The notes beneath the pieces were generated by a model, which was not told the origin of the DNA, made no database searches, and worked only from the letters and a program-made list of their open reading frames with translations. A stretch of 64,000 bases of DNA from Trematomus loennbergii (lineage: Eukaryota > Chordata > Actinopteri > Perciformes > Nototheniidae), in NCBI GenBank assembly GCA_012861695.1, contig JAAOOA010000033.1:22501434-22565433 (forward strand), written 5' to 3'. The position numbers and the translations under genes are program-made. Below are positions 45,347-56,955 of the stretch, piece by piece; positions within the stretch are counted from its first letter, which is position 1; every line of letters starts with the position of its first letter.

Positions 45347-46614
45347 ATGGAGGAAAAGTTAGTTGTTGTGGTAGCAAATCACCCGGTTCTTTATGACCAG
45401 TCCCTGTTCACCTACCGGGATACAAACCGGAGGAACCAGGCATGGAGGGAGGTGGCAGAGACAGTGGGTGAAACTGGTAGGTTTTCGCCTGTTTGGGGAT
45501 TTTAGATCCAGTTTACTTCGTTTTAACATCGCTAGCAAGCATATATTTAGCCAGCATGGAATGTAGCATAAAATAGCATAAAATAGCACCAGACATTAAT
45601 CTCATAAATGTTCATCATAGCCCTCCATTAACATCACATTAATGCACACAATGTCATACTCCTTTCTGCACATATTCTGATTTCACATTTCTTAGTTTAT
45701 ATGCAAAAATGCATTCATAGCATTCTATTTCCATGTAAATTACTGCTTTATTTAATTGTTATCTTATTGCAACTTAACTGTATTTTATTACGGTGTAAAA
45801 CATTGCGTTTTATATTAGATTTCTTGTTTTTTATATATGCCCCATGACATCAAGTCAAATTCCTAGTATGTGCGAACTTACCTGGCAATAAACCTGTTTC
45901 TGATTTTGATTCTGATAAAGTGTGACATGTAAAACCTTTTATGCAATTGACAGTGATAAAAGGGATTTGGTTTTCATTAATGGAGGAATAATTGTTGTAA
46001 ATTAAAGAAATTAACTGTATTCTTTCATTTCATTTTATTAGAGGAAGTGTGCAAAAAGAAATGGAAGACACTGAGGGACAGGTACAGGAAGGAGAAGCAA
46101 CAGGAGAAGGAGGCTAAAAGAAGCGGTGCAGGGTCTTCAGGGGGATACAAGCCCTGGCGTCTCGCGGCAATCATGAGTTTTTTAAACCCATTCATGATTG
46201 ACCGCGAGACGTCCAGCAATGTCCCCCGGCAAACCCTGCCTCCATCCACCCTGGTAAGAGAAGAGAGCCAGGAAAGCCAGCCAGGTGCAGTCAGCCAGTG
46301 CCAGTCAGCCAGGTGCCAGTCAGCCAGGTGCCAGTCAGCCAGCCAGCAGAGGCAGGGGAGACAGGACAGGTGGATGAAGTGGTTCGTTCCGGGGGAAAAG
46401 GAAAAGGGCAAAGGAGATGTCCTCCTTCGAACATAATTTGCTGTCTGCCGTCGCTCCAATTCTGGCCATGCCATTGGTGGTGGAGGAGGAGGAGGACCTG
46501 TTATTCTTCAGGAGTCTCTTGCCCACCATGAGACTGATGTCGAGAGCAAAGAGGCTGCGAGTCAGATTTGCCATCCACAAGGTGGTATTAGAGGCAGACC
46601 AGGAGGAAGATTAG
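45347..46614 (+). pseudogene. Harbinger-3 MADF/BESS-domain protein, two exons
   Basis: Exon 1 (45347-45476) reads MEEKLVVVVANHPVLYDQSL then RRNQAWREVAETVGET. Exon 2 (from 46042) joins as EEVCKKKWKTLRDRYRKEKQ, completing a MADF domain. GGYKPWRLAAIMSFLNPFMI follows, then a Gln/Ser-rich repeat (three SQ-PVSQ-type units). A frameshift near 46380-46415 leads to SFEHNLLSAVAPILAM and DLLFFRSLLPTMRLMSRAKR, a BESS-like motif, ending at 46614. MADF binds DNA and BESS mediates protein contacts, so it fits the Harbinger helper role. Confidence 0.75.
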
Positions 46615-46916
46615 ATACTGATACTGATACTGATCCACATTACATCTTTTTACACTCATCACACACTTCACTCACAACATTACATAAATAAAAGTTATTT
46701 AAAGTATGTTATGGCTATACTGTGTCTTGACTTGTTCATGTGGTTTGTCAGTTGCAACATACCAGAAGCTTCATGTATGTCGATATATAATGTGCGGTCT
46801 TCTGTAATTGTTCAGGTGAAAACCTGTTGTAATTATGAGTGGTTTATCACTAAAAACAGGACTGAAGGAAAAAGGTTGTTAGTCATATCATAATATCAAT
46901 TCAAGAAACATGTTTA

Positions 46917-48003
46917 TTAGGAATGTTTGATTTTAAAATGGCTCATTTGGAATATTTGCTTTTTAAAGAAAATATGGGTAGCTCTTAAAAGAGCTTTTGG
47001 TTTGGAGACAATGGTGACCCTACACCACATTCGCTGCCATGGCACTGCACCCTCCGCATTGAAATAGGAGCTGAAGGTCTCCCGCAGTTGGATGGATCTG
47101 CGTGTGGCATTGTTGGAGCCCATCCTCGGTGCATCACACAGGGTTGGAGTAGCTTCATCCGTGGACTCGGCAAGAGGTGTGCGTGATCGCCTTCCTATCG
47201 TCTTCCTGCGGAGGAAGTTGTGCAACACACAGGTGGCCTTCACACACAACTCTGTTACCTCCGGGCTGGTGGTGATGACACGCCTGAACATTCTCCACTG
47301 GGCTGAGAGGATGCCAAACGCACATTCAACCACCAACCTGGCCCTGAGGCTGAGGCGGTAGTTGAACATCCTCCTTTCACGGTGAGGTGACGTCCAGGGA
47401 ATGGACGCAGCAGGTTGTCCAGCAGCGGAAAAGCCTCATCTCCTACAAACACATGGGGAAGAAGGCCCAGCTGCTCTGCTCCTGGGATGACGGTGTCAGG
47501 TGGTAGCTGCAGACTGCCATCTCTGAGGCTCTCTCCAAATGCCGAATTCCGCAGGCTCCCACTGTCGCTGCTCCTTCCAAATCCTCCAACATCCACTACC
47601 CTGAAGAGGTACCGGGCATCCACGACAGCCAGCAGTACCAAGGAGTGGGTGGACTTATAGTTGAAGTAGAGGGACCCAGAATTTGCCGGAGCCTGGATCA
47701 CCACGTGCTTCCCATCAACGGCACCAACGCAATTTGGAAAGTTCCAGATCTCCTGAAACTCAGCAGCGATGGCTCTCCAGTCCTCCGGCTGTGGTACTGG
47801 CATGGTCTCCTCAACCAGGGCGGTCCAGATGGCACCCGCAACCTCCTTGACGATGACAGCCACTGTTGCATGCCCGACCCGATAGCTGAATGCTATGGTC
47901 CTGTATGAATCACCAGTTGCCAGGTACCTGAGAAAAAAATATACACATGATTAAAAAAATATATGTCAGACCCCACACACATATCCCCCCCACACACACA
48001 GAC

Positions 48004-48082
<79 letters not shown>

Positions 48083-48914
48083 CACAGACACACACAGATC
48101 ACAGACACAGACACACACAGATCACAGACCACAGACACACACAGATCCCCCCCCCCACACACAGGACACAGACACACACAGATCACAGGCACACACAGAT
48201 CCCCCCCCACACACAGACCACAGACACACACAGGACACAGACACACACAGATCACAGACACACACAGATCACAGACACACACAGATCACAGACCACAGAC
48301 ACACACAGATCCCCCCCACACACAGGACACAGACACACACAGATCACAGACACACACAGATCCCTCCCACACACAGACCACAGACACACACAGGACACAC
48401 ACAGATCCCCCCCACACACACACAGACCACAGACACACACGCCATGTACACAGGGGAGCAATACTGTGTTTACCTAGCTATCTTAATTAATGTCATCCAT
48501 CTGAACTAAATCACAGACTTCAGTCATCATTCATCCATGGCATGCATTCTCTCTTTCTATACAGAGTCAGATGAAAGAAGTACAAATACACAAAACGTAC
48601 CGTAGGCAGATGGCGAGTCGCTCGGCGGGTCCGATTGACACACGCATATGGGTGTCCACCTTTGTGATCAGTGGACCCACTTTTCCGAGCAACTCGTCGA
48701 ACACGTTTTTGCTCATCCGAAAATACTGCTGGAACAGGTGGTCATCCAGACGGAGCTCTTGGACCAGAACGTGGTATTCCCCCCGTTGCAGACGTTTTCG
48801 GAGTATTGGATGTACCCAAAAGCGATGCACACGAGGCCTCCTGCGAGACATTGCATACACTAAATTCACCCTTGCTACTACACGTTCTACCCTTGCTACA
48901 AAACCGGCATCCAT
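46917..48914 (-). pseudogene. Harbinger-3 HARBI1-like DDE transposase, two exons
   Basis: Exon 1 (48601-48914) reads MDAGFVARVERVVARVNLVY, then LVQELRLDDHLFQQYFRMSK and FDELLGKVGPLI. The donor at 48600 and acceptor at 47928 join as LRYLATGDSYRTIAF. Exon 2 has NCVGAVDGKHVVIQAPANSG (first Asp), HVFVGDEAFPLLDNLLRPFP (second Asp) and, after a frameshift near 47370, RARLVVECAFGILSAQWRMF (Glu; family usually ENAFGIL). C-terminus ends at 46917. The intron contains CA repeats. Only one frameshift is needed, so inactivation may be recent. Confidence 0.85.
48001..48440 (+). repeat. (CA)n microsatellite grading into CACACAGATCACAGA minisatellite
   Basis: Pure CA from 48001 to 48080, then repeats built of ACACACAGATC, ACAGACCACAGA and CCCCCCCACACACAG words. 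Lies entirely in the transposase intron of Harbinger-3. The long Thr/His and Cys/Val frames over it are not genes. Confidence 0.95.
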
Positions 48915-49499
48915 TTTGGCAATAGTGGAGAAGAACCGGGCTTTTTTGCTTTGTATATTGGGGGCGGGAGATTCGGGGGCGGGAGATTCATGTGATTGGT
49001 TGATCGCAAAAAAATCCCCAAGCTTCAGATACGCCCACCTCCAAGATTTTTTTAACGCTGCTGTGTAGACGCACCGTAAGCCTAACCCTATCCCTTTTTA
49101 TTTTAAATTGTATAATGTCTGAGTTTTGTTGCCGTCCGTGAGGAAAAGAAATGGGGCAAAGAGCCTCAGAATACTGAAATCTGTATTTTTTGTCATCTTT
49201 TTTTCCTTCTAATTTGTTATTATTTGGTGCAGGCACGAAACATACTACCAATAGAAATACATTGCTTCTAAAATCGTTCTGTGTCAGAATACTGAAATCT
49301 GTAATTTTTCTAATCTGTTTTTCCTTCTAATTTGTTATTATTTACATTGCTTTTAAAATCATTCTGTGTGACACGAAAAAAATGGCGAAATCATGTTGGT
49401 GAACACGAATCAATAGATTAATTTCGTGACTATAACACGAAATGCCGTGAGACTGTGTTGGGTAGTGTGTGTCAGGGCTTTCTGTTGCAGCTCCGGACT

Positions 49500-50360
49500 C
49501 ATACTAATTTGTGAGCACATGTAAAAGAAATTAGCAAACCGTGTGTGTAGGTGTATCTGTAGGTGTGTGTGTATCTGTAGGTGTGTGTAAGTGTAGGTGT
49601 GTGTGTGTTAGTGTACTTGCACAATAAAAATGAAGAAACATAAGTAACATTGGACTCCAACTGGGGCAGATTTATTTCAAACATTTTACCAACACACTAT
49701 AGGTATGAAAAAACAATTATACCAACGCACTATACAATAAAACCACACTGTAGGTTTGTAAGTGTGTGTAAGTGTAGCTGTGTAGGTGGGTGTGTGTATG
49801 TAGGTAGGTGTGTAGCTGTGTGTGTGGGTGAGTGTATGTACAGTATTTGTAGTGTGTGTGTGTGTAGGTGTAGGTGTGTGTGTAAGTGTACTTGAACAAT
49901 AAAAATTAGGAAACATAAGTAACATTTGACTCCAACTGGGGCAGATTTATTTCAAATATAACTATAAGTATGAAAAAACAAACATTATACCAACGCACTA
50001 TACAATAAAACCACACTGTAGGTTTGTAAAAACAACAAATATTTTGTAATGTGTATAGGTGTAGGTGTGTAGGTATGGTGTGGGGTGTGTGTAGGTGTAG
50101 GTGTGTGTGTAGGTGTGTGTGTAAGTGCACTTGCACAATAAACATTTGGAAACATCAGTAACATTTGACTCCAACTGAGGCAGATTTATTTCAAACATAA
50201 CTATAGGTATGAAAAAACAAACATTATACCAACGCACTATACAATAAAACCACACTGTAGGTTTGTAAAAACAACAAATATTTTACCAACACACTATACA
50301 ATAAAATCACACTAGGTATGTAAAAACAACAAGCATTTTTTTTTAAATAAACACTCTAAA
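49500..50360 (-). repeat. Three ~250-bp tandem units 3' of the piggyBac gene
   Basis: Blocks starting at 49617, 49889 and 50130 share ACATAAGTAACATTTGACTC, CAACTGGGGCAGATTTATTT and CGCACTATACAATAAAACCA, separated by GTGTAGGTGT stretches of different lengths. Offsets are about 272 and 241. They lie at the 3' side of the minus-strand piggyBac transposase and may be a duplicated UTR. Confidence 0.75.
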
Positions 50361-51046
50361 CAACTCTAAACTTTTATACCTACCTGAACTTTATACCTAC
50401 CTGAATGTTCCAGTATTTAGTCGTGCCACTCCTTGAAACAGTTCTTTTTGACAGTGAAGCACAGAGGGACCTGGCACTTCCTGCAGTACACAGGTGTCTT
50501 CACCCTTTTGTTTCCAGCATCTCGGCACCTCCTGCAGTACCTCCTGACCTTGGTGGCATCTTCCCCATAATACTCGGGCATGCATGTGAGTGGTGGTGGA
50601 GGTGCATGGCCTTCAGCAAACACAACAATTCTGCAGCCAGCTGCTCCCTGAAAGTCTTCTGGGTGTGTGGCTTTGTCCTGCCGGGGTCACTCCTCATCTT
50701 GAACAGCTCCTTGTGGAGAAGGAAGCTGTTCACCACTGCAATGTCCATAAAATGAAAAAAAAAAGTCTTGTACCATTTCATGGTTTTGTGGAGAACGCTG
50801 TAGTACCCGATCAAAGCGTCGGACACATCCACACCGCCCATGCTTCGGTTGTAGTCCACCACAGCATTGGTTTGCCACACACCAGCCTGTTTCACTTTCC
50901 GCCTGACAGTCTGTCCACTGAAGGCCTCGTGCACGGTGGAGCACATGGACACTTCACAGGTGTCCATCCACTTCACAAACAGGAGTTTGCCTTTCCTTAT
51001 CCACTGCAAATCTCCCCTTTCAGCCTTTTTCGGAAGGGCGTTCAAC

Positions 51047-53748
51047 TAGGGATGCCAGAAACTGACCATGACCGAAAATCGAAGATCGGACAGCCCTGGC
51101 GAATATTAATCGATTAATCGCGCCCCCCCCCCCCCCCCCCCCCCCGGAGGAGGAAAAAAAAAACACTGACAAATGGTATTCCGTTGTTTTCTTTTACTGG
51201 ACATGGTACAAAAGGGCTCTTCAGGTAGAACAGTATTAATAATAGCATCATTGAAATAAATAGCCTACTTTATGTGTGTGCGTGCATCGCGCATCTTCAA
51301 CTAAAGGCTATGGCAGGCACTTTAGAACAATAGGCCGTACAATTTCACCTTCATAGCCTAGTAAACAATCACGAATAAAATAATACTGCAGTAATCAGTT
51401 AACAAAAACAATAGCATCACTTGCTTATGCATCAAAATAATAAATCAAAATGGCATTATAGTCTATAAATAACAGTAGGCCTATTGTATTGAACATTCTA
51501 ACAAACAGTAGCGAGTGAGTCTTTTAGGCTATAGATTGAAAATTAGGCTCCAAATACAAATTAAATCAGCTTCACTTGCAACAACAAAACGTCTTACTAT
51601 TTAGTTCTTGTTCAAAAAGATGAGCTGGTCGACGTGGTCAGGGTGTAGGCGAGAGCGCAGCCGGTTAAGGATTAGTCCTGCCGCCGAAAAAACCCTTTCC
51701 GAGGGCACAGACGTGGCTGGCACACACAAATATGACCTCGCAAGTTGTGCCAACCTTTCGTACTTCGTCTCATTTACTCTCCACCAATCGAGGGGATCCA
51801 AATGGGGAGCGATGCACTTTTCATCACAGTAGTGGCTTAATTCCATTTCAGGCGTTACAGGTGTCTCCGCGTGGTATTCTTCGCCAAACAATGTTAGCAT
51901 TGCAGACTTGTTGTCGTATCGTGGTCTCTTGGCCGCTGCAGACCCCCCCGCTGCAGACCCCCCGCTGATTCAGACTCAGAGGAGTCCTCCTCGGTGATCT
52001 CTGGTTTGGCGTCTGCTCCCACGGCTAAGGCTGAAAGCAGCTCCTTGACTCTGGCCTTGACAGCATCCCTGAGCGCATCGTTAGCAAACTTTAGATGTTT
52101 ATGCCGCGGGTCAAGAAACGATGCGATGAACGGAACTTTCTTGGCACTCTCCACTTCGTCGCATTTCAGTCGCCGTTTCAGTGACACAGACACGGTTTGC
52201 TTGTACTCCGCAACCTTTTTAGACTCTTCTGGAGCAACAGGCAGGTGTTTGGTCAGCAGAAAAGTTGCTGTGACAGGATAAATCATAGAGCTGGAAACCC
52301 CTGACTCTCCACACAGGGCAGTAGTAGCGCATTTCAGGGAGCGCAACACCGGCAGCATCTCTTCCATCACGATCCAGCTGTCATCGGCCAGGTCAAGGGT
52401 CCTAGCGTCTGACAGAGTTGTGACACTTCGGTCCGAAAGAACCGCAGCAACAGCCCAGCGCTGCTCCAGCAGGCGATCAAACATGTCGTAGATGGAATTC
52501 CACCTCGTACGACAGTACTGTATCAGGCGGTGATCTGGCAGTCTTTGATCAACCTGTTTCTGACAAAGCGCCTGTGTTGCTACTGTGCTGTGGTGGAAAT
52601 GTGACACAAGTCGACTGGCACCGGCGACAATATGATGTATGGGCTTCAGCTTGAATCCATCATTTATTGCAAGTTGGAGTGTATGGGCATAACATGGACT
52701 TGAATCCCAATCCAAGTACTCATTGTTGGCGAGAGTAACATTGCTCACGTTGTCATGCACACACGCAGTCACTTTCTCATCCCCCAGGACTCGGTAGCAC
52801 TGCGGAGCCCCTCAGCTAAATTCTCTGCCGTGTGCCGTTCGGGCGTTGCACGGGTCTGTAGAACCGCACTCTTCATCTCCCATTCACTATCGATATAATG
52901 GCAGGTTATGGTAACATAGGATTCAGTTGTGAGTGCCGTCCACCCGTCGGTGGTTATCGACACCTTTGAGACAGTTGATAAGCTTCTGCGCAGATCTTCT
53001 GCCTTATCTTTGTACAGCTTTTCAATTCGTTTGGTCATTGTAGTACGGCCCGGGACCCTGTAATCTGGTTCCACGCTTGCCATAAACTCAAGGAAACCGC
53101 CTCCTTCCACGAAACTTATTGGCAGCATGTCCTTCACTATCATATTGGTGATAAGTGCAGTTATGTCACCTGCACGCCTGTTATCACAACGACGTGGCCT
53201 TGAAATGAAGTTGGTAATGGCCGGCTGTGCTGCGTCTGTAGGCACTTCTTTTGCATGCTTCGCACTCAAATGCGAACGCATTGATGACGTTGAGCCGTGG
53301 TAGACCAACGTCTTTTCGCAGAGCTTGCATCTGACTTCTTTGGCACATGTCAGTTCGAAGTAGTTCCACGAGGAACTCTTCTTTGGACGTGCCGCTCTGT
53401 TCATCTTTCGTTGTGTTCTCACTGTTCTGTCGCCAATAAATCAATCGCACGTGTGACGGAGAGGGAGGGGAGGGGCGGGGTCGGTGTGCAGCAGCAGTCT
53501 GCACTCTGCGCTGCTGGCTTCCTCCAAGTTTACAGGAAAACAAACTGGTGGTGTGATCAATGGTCATTTACAATTATTAATACTATTACTATTATTAGCA
53601 TTAGTCTATATTTTGGTTGAAACCAAACCAGGAAAAAAAAGAAAAACATAAATATTAATAAAAAAATATATTAATAAAATCGATTTTTAAAAATAATATT
53701 CGATTATGGAGACTGTAACGAATAATCGAATAATCGCTGGCATCCCTA
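51047..53748. mobile_element. hAT transposon with 8-bp target duplication, near full length
   Basis: TAGGGATGCCAG on the left and CTGGCATCCCTA on the right. The octamer CGTTCAAC flanks both (51039-51046 and 53749-53756). Subterminal CGATTAATCG/ATAATCGAATAATCG words are inverted. It carries a BED-finger transposase with only two frameshifts. A C homopolymer lies at 51123-51145. Confidence 0.95.
51601..53422 (-). pseudogene. ZBED-like hAT transposase, two frameshifts
   Basis: Residues begin MRTQRKMNRAARPKKSSSWN, then a BED finger (YFELTCAKEVRCKLCEKTLV, MRSHLSAKH). KVSITTDGWTALTTESYVTI holds the first catalytic Asp. After a shift near 52780 come VHDNVSNVTLANNEYLDWDS and CYAHTLQLAINDGFKL (RW-x-S region CRTRWNSIYDMFDRLLEQ). 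After another shift in a G run near 51945 the hAT dimerisation region reads YLCVPATSVPSERVFSAAG and RSRLHPDHVDQLIFLNKN. Length and domain order are complete, so this is the best preserved hAT transposase in the window. A BED finger also binds the ends. Confidence 0.9.
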
Positions 53749-53989
53749 CGTTCAACTGAGTTTGTGGAAAACCAACTCGATTTTTGATTCGATTGTTGAT
53801 GGCTGTGATCCAGAAGCCATTTGATACTAGTCTTCATCACTGTGAAAACAAATGTGGAAAAAACAAATCGATTACTTCACTGGCTTATTCTTTCAAAAAT
53901 GTAACTCAAATCAGAAATAATTCCTCCATTTAGCGTGTGTGAAATAACAGTATATATATATATATATAGACTGGGTTGATATATACAAT

Positions 53990-56286
53990 ACAGCTTTATT
54001 TATATACTGCCGTGTTATAGTCCCGGTACCGGGCGGATAAACGCGTCATTTGCAGGAAACAACGTCTAAGGAATCTTAATATTTAATAAAACTATGAATG
54101 TTTTATATCCATGTAACGGGAAGAAACTCAGCTAACTGATTTTTAAAAAAAAAATCCAAAAAAACCCACAATGCTAACACTCAGCCTCTGAATTAGCCAC
54201 GAGCGAAAAAATGTAACCAAAAACGGCACTTAAACTCACAATAACTCCCTTATTACTTATCCTAGATGCACAGCAAACCACTCGTTTTTGGTGTCCTGGA
54301 GACACGGAATCTGTATAAAAAACCTCAACACTCAGTGATAAACATTTGCGACGCTATAAACGAAAGCGTACATCATAACATGTGGAGCTAAGTAGCTAGA
54401 AACGCTAACATGGCTTACCTTGGTCAAAACTGGTCTTCAATGGCATTAAAACGATAAAAAAACGATGCTGCAGTTAATCCATAGGTTCATCCAATGTATC
54501 TGTGCCCTCTTTGAAATTATTTCTGATAATCCATAAGCAATAAAACTGCTTTTTCGTTTCCAAATGCCAGAGCTAGAGATAGCTTCACTCTGCTGCACAT
54601 TTACATGCGCGCAGCCCCCACCTTTTCTCTTCACAATGTGTGTGTGTGGGAGCCTCCCCTTCGATTCTATTGGCTCTAACGGTCAGAAAGAGGTGTCAAC
54701 CATCTAAATCGACCAAGGGGGGCCAGAGATATGGAAAAAAACCCAGGCTAAACCTCTCTAAAAAGGTCAAATGTTTTGCATCAATCTTGATACAGGGTAC
54801 TTATTATATGTTGTACTTTGGATTCCTAAAGCTTTTAGTCTACTAACCCATCATCCAAGGGTAGTTTTCACTATCTGTAAAAAATAATTTTTGGACGGAC
54901 ACTATAATTTACAGTTTTTTACTATGTAAAATCTGAATTTTCTTTAAAATAAAAAACATTTATATTGATTCTGACACTTCTACATCCAACTCACAGATGT
55001 AACCTTGCTTTGATAAAAGAAATTATTCATATAACCCTTTTAGAAGTTAAGTTGTAGTCATTTGTTTTGGGCAAGTCATTTTCGAGCCTGAAACATGAAA
55101 AACAGGCTTGGTGCTTAACCTGTTACGCACGGCCCCCCCGGTACCGGGCGGATAAACGCGTCATTTGCAGGAAACAACGTCTAAGGAATCTTAATATTTA
55201 ATAAAACTATGAATGTTTTATATCCATGTAACGGGAAGAAACTCAGCTAACTGATCTTTTAAACATTTTTTTCCCAAAAAAACCCACAATGCTAGCACTC
55301 AGCCTCTGAATTAGCCACGAGCGAAAAAATGTAACCTAAAACGGCACTTAAACTCACAATAACTCCCTTATTACTTATCCTAGATGCACAGCCAACCACT
55401 TGTTTTTGGTGTCCTCGAGACACTGAATCTAGTGGTGCCCTCCTCAACACTCAGTGATAAACATTTGCGACGCTATAAACGAAAGCGTACATCATAACAT
55501 GTGGAGCTAAGTAGCTAGAAACGCTAACATGGCTTACCTTGGTCAAAACTGGTCTTCAATGGCATTAAAACGATAAAAAAAACAATGCTGCAGTTAATCC
55601 ATAGGTTCATCCAATGTATCTGTGTCCTCTTTGAAATTATTTCTGATAATCCATAAGCAATAAAACTGCTTTTCCGTTTCCAGATGTCAGAGCTAGAGTA
55701 CAGGCTCGCTCTGATGCAAAACTGCATGCGCGAAGCCCCCACCTTTTTTTTTACCATGTGTGTGAGAGGGAGCCTCCCCTTTCGATTCTATTGGCTCTAA
55801 CGGTCAGAAAGGTGTGTCAACCATCACAATCGAGCAAGGGGGGCCAGAGATATAGAAAAAAAAACATTTTCACCCAAATCACCTCAGAGGTGGGGTGGTT
55901 TTGGCTAAACCTCTCTAAAAAGGTCAAATGTCACTTGTTTTGCATCAATCTTGATACAGGGTACTTATTATATGTTGTACTTTGGATTCCTAAAGCTTTT
56001 AGTCTACTAACCCATCATCCAAGGGTAGTTTTCACTATCTGTAAAAAATAATTTTTGGACGGACACTATCATTTACTGTTTTTTACTATGTAAAATCTGA
56101 ATTTTCTTTAAAATAAAAAACATTTATATTGATTCTGACACTTCTACATCCAACTCGCAGATGTAACCTTGCTTTGATAAAAGAAATTATTCATATAACC
56201 CTTTTAGAAGTTAAGTTCTAGTCATTTGTTTTGGGCATGTCATTTTCGAGCCTGAAACATGAAAAACAGGCTAGGTGCTTAACAGG
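53990..56286. repeat. Two ~1.1-kb tandem units of a TTAA (piggyBac-like) family
   Basis: Units from 54022 and 55137 both start CCCGGTACCGGGCGGATAAA and run through AAACTATGAATGTTTTATAT, CGCTATAAACGAAAGCGTAC and TGTACTTTGGATTCCTAAAG to CAGGCTNGGTGCTTAA. The second has a left end TTAACCTGTTACGCACGG. Each carries a short frame starting at TTCGATTCTATTGGC with no known product. The same sequence, inverted, lies at 41322-41830. Confidence 0.75.
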
Positions 56287-56290
56287 TTAC

Positions 56291-56955
56291 ATTTTTCATT
56301 AGTTTTACCAAAATAACTTGATTTAATTGTATTTAAAATAACATTTCCAAAGAAATAAATCCTTCGAATCTGCCCGTTCAGTTTCTGTTGGAATGTGAAG
56401 GGTTAAATGCCGTCTCTGCGAGTTACTGTGAAGACGGGAGAGCTTGTTGGTCCCTCTGTACATTCACAGAGGGCCAGCTATAGTAACTCAATGAGAGAGT
56501 AATGTCAAATGACAGTACAATTGACCAATCATATCTTCCCTCTAAATGGGTGGGCTTTATTTTCGCGGACTTTATGACAAGTTCCGCCCGCTGTGAGGTT
56601 TATGCAAGTGGTGCAGTGACGCGTCCTAAAACCCGGAAGTAAGCAATGGGATTTCTCATGGATGTATAGATGGAGCATCTTATTTCAGACTCCAGCTTAC
56701 TGCTTCCTGCCTACTACCTGCCAGTTACCTGCCTAAGACCTGCCAAAGACCAGTATCTGGGAATGTTAAGCCCTCCCACTATTTTCCAAGAGGGCGTTGC
56801 CAGATTTTCAATTTCAGGATTTAACCAGGAGATGGCGCTTCCTTCACAAAAACAGGAAGAGAACTTTCATGGACTTTCAGTTTTGTTTAGAAGAGCATTT
56901 GAACACATCAATATTTTAGATCAAATAAAGTATATCTAATCTTGTAATTCAATAA
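56291..56955. other. Probable own body of the 17-kb hAT element
   Basis: No recognised gene. The frame at 56670-56939 (89 codons) shows no motif. Contains TTACTGTGAAGACGGGAGAG and a Pro/Cys-rich stretch without a match. Confidence 0.35.

Larger units (their letters stand above)
45044..49076. mobile_element. PIF/Harbinger transposon 3, structurally complete
   Basis: GGTGCGTCTACACAGCAGCG then TTAAAAAAATCTTG at the left is repeated inverted at the right end. TAA flanks both (45041-45043 and 49077-49079). Both Harbinger genes are present: a MADF/BESS protein on plus and a HARBI1-like transposase on minus. The terminal 300 bp are shared with the MITE at 30856-31424. Confidence 0.9.
44808..49462. 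mobile_element. Foldback element with ~180-bp arms, host of Harbinger-3
   Basis: The arm CCCAGTCTCACGGCATTTCG through CAATGTATTTCTATTGGTAG and TATGTTTCGT (44808-44955) recurs inverted at 49228-49462. A partial repeat of GAATACTGAAATCTGTA in the right arm suggests a local duplication. Between the arms lies Harbinger-3 and short flanks. Confidence 0.75.
50417..53800 (-). pseudogene. piggyBac (PGBD-like) transposase C-terminal part, split by a hAT element
   Basis: On minus a frame near 53790 reads [20 protein letters not shown] when the hAT element is left out. It continues [40 protein letters not shown] (a catalytic Asp region of the family), [19 protein letters not shown] and [16 protein letters not shown] frameshift near 50585 leads to [20 protein letters not shown] and CRKCQVPLCFTVKKNCFKEW, the C-terminal zinc ribbon, and a stop at 50417. 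The N-terminal half is missing. Family name is secure; activity is not possible. Confidence 0.85.
41322..56286. mobile_element. piggyBac-type element with long inverted ends
   Basis: After TTAA (41318-41321) comes CCTGTTAAGCCCGAGCCTG and about 500 bases that recur inverted before 56286 (CAGGCTAGGTGCTTAACAGG). The right flank is TTAC, one change from TTAA. Between them, on minus, lies a piggyBac transposase fragment, as expected for such an element. Separate insertions of the same family could also explain the ends, since extra copies occur at 54024-56286. Confidence 0.5.

Noticed and set aside
47893..48490. Long His/Thr and Cys/Val frames of 120-176 codons on both strands
   Set aside because: They are translations of a CA microsatellite and minisatellite in the Harbinger-3 intron.
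50405..51117. Plus-strand frames of 116 and 175 codons
   Set aside because: Antisense to the piggyBac transposase.
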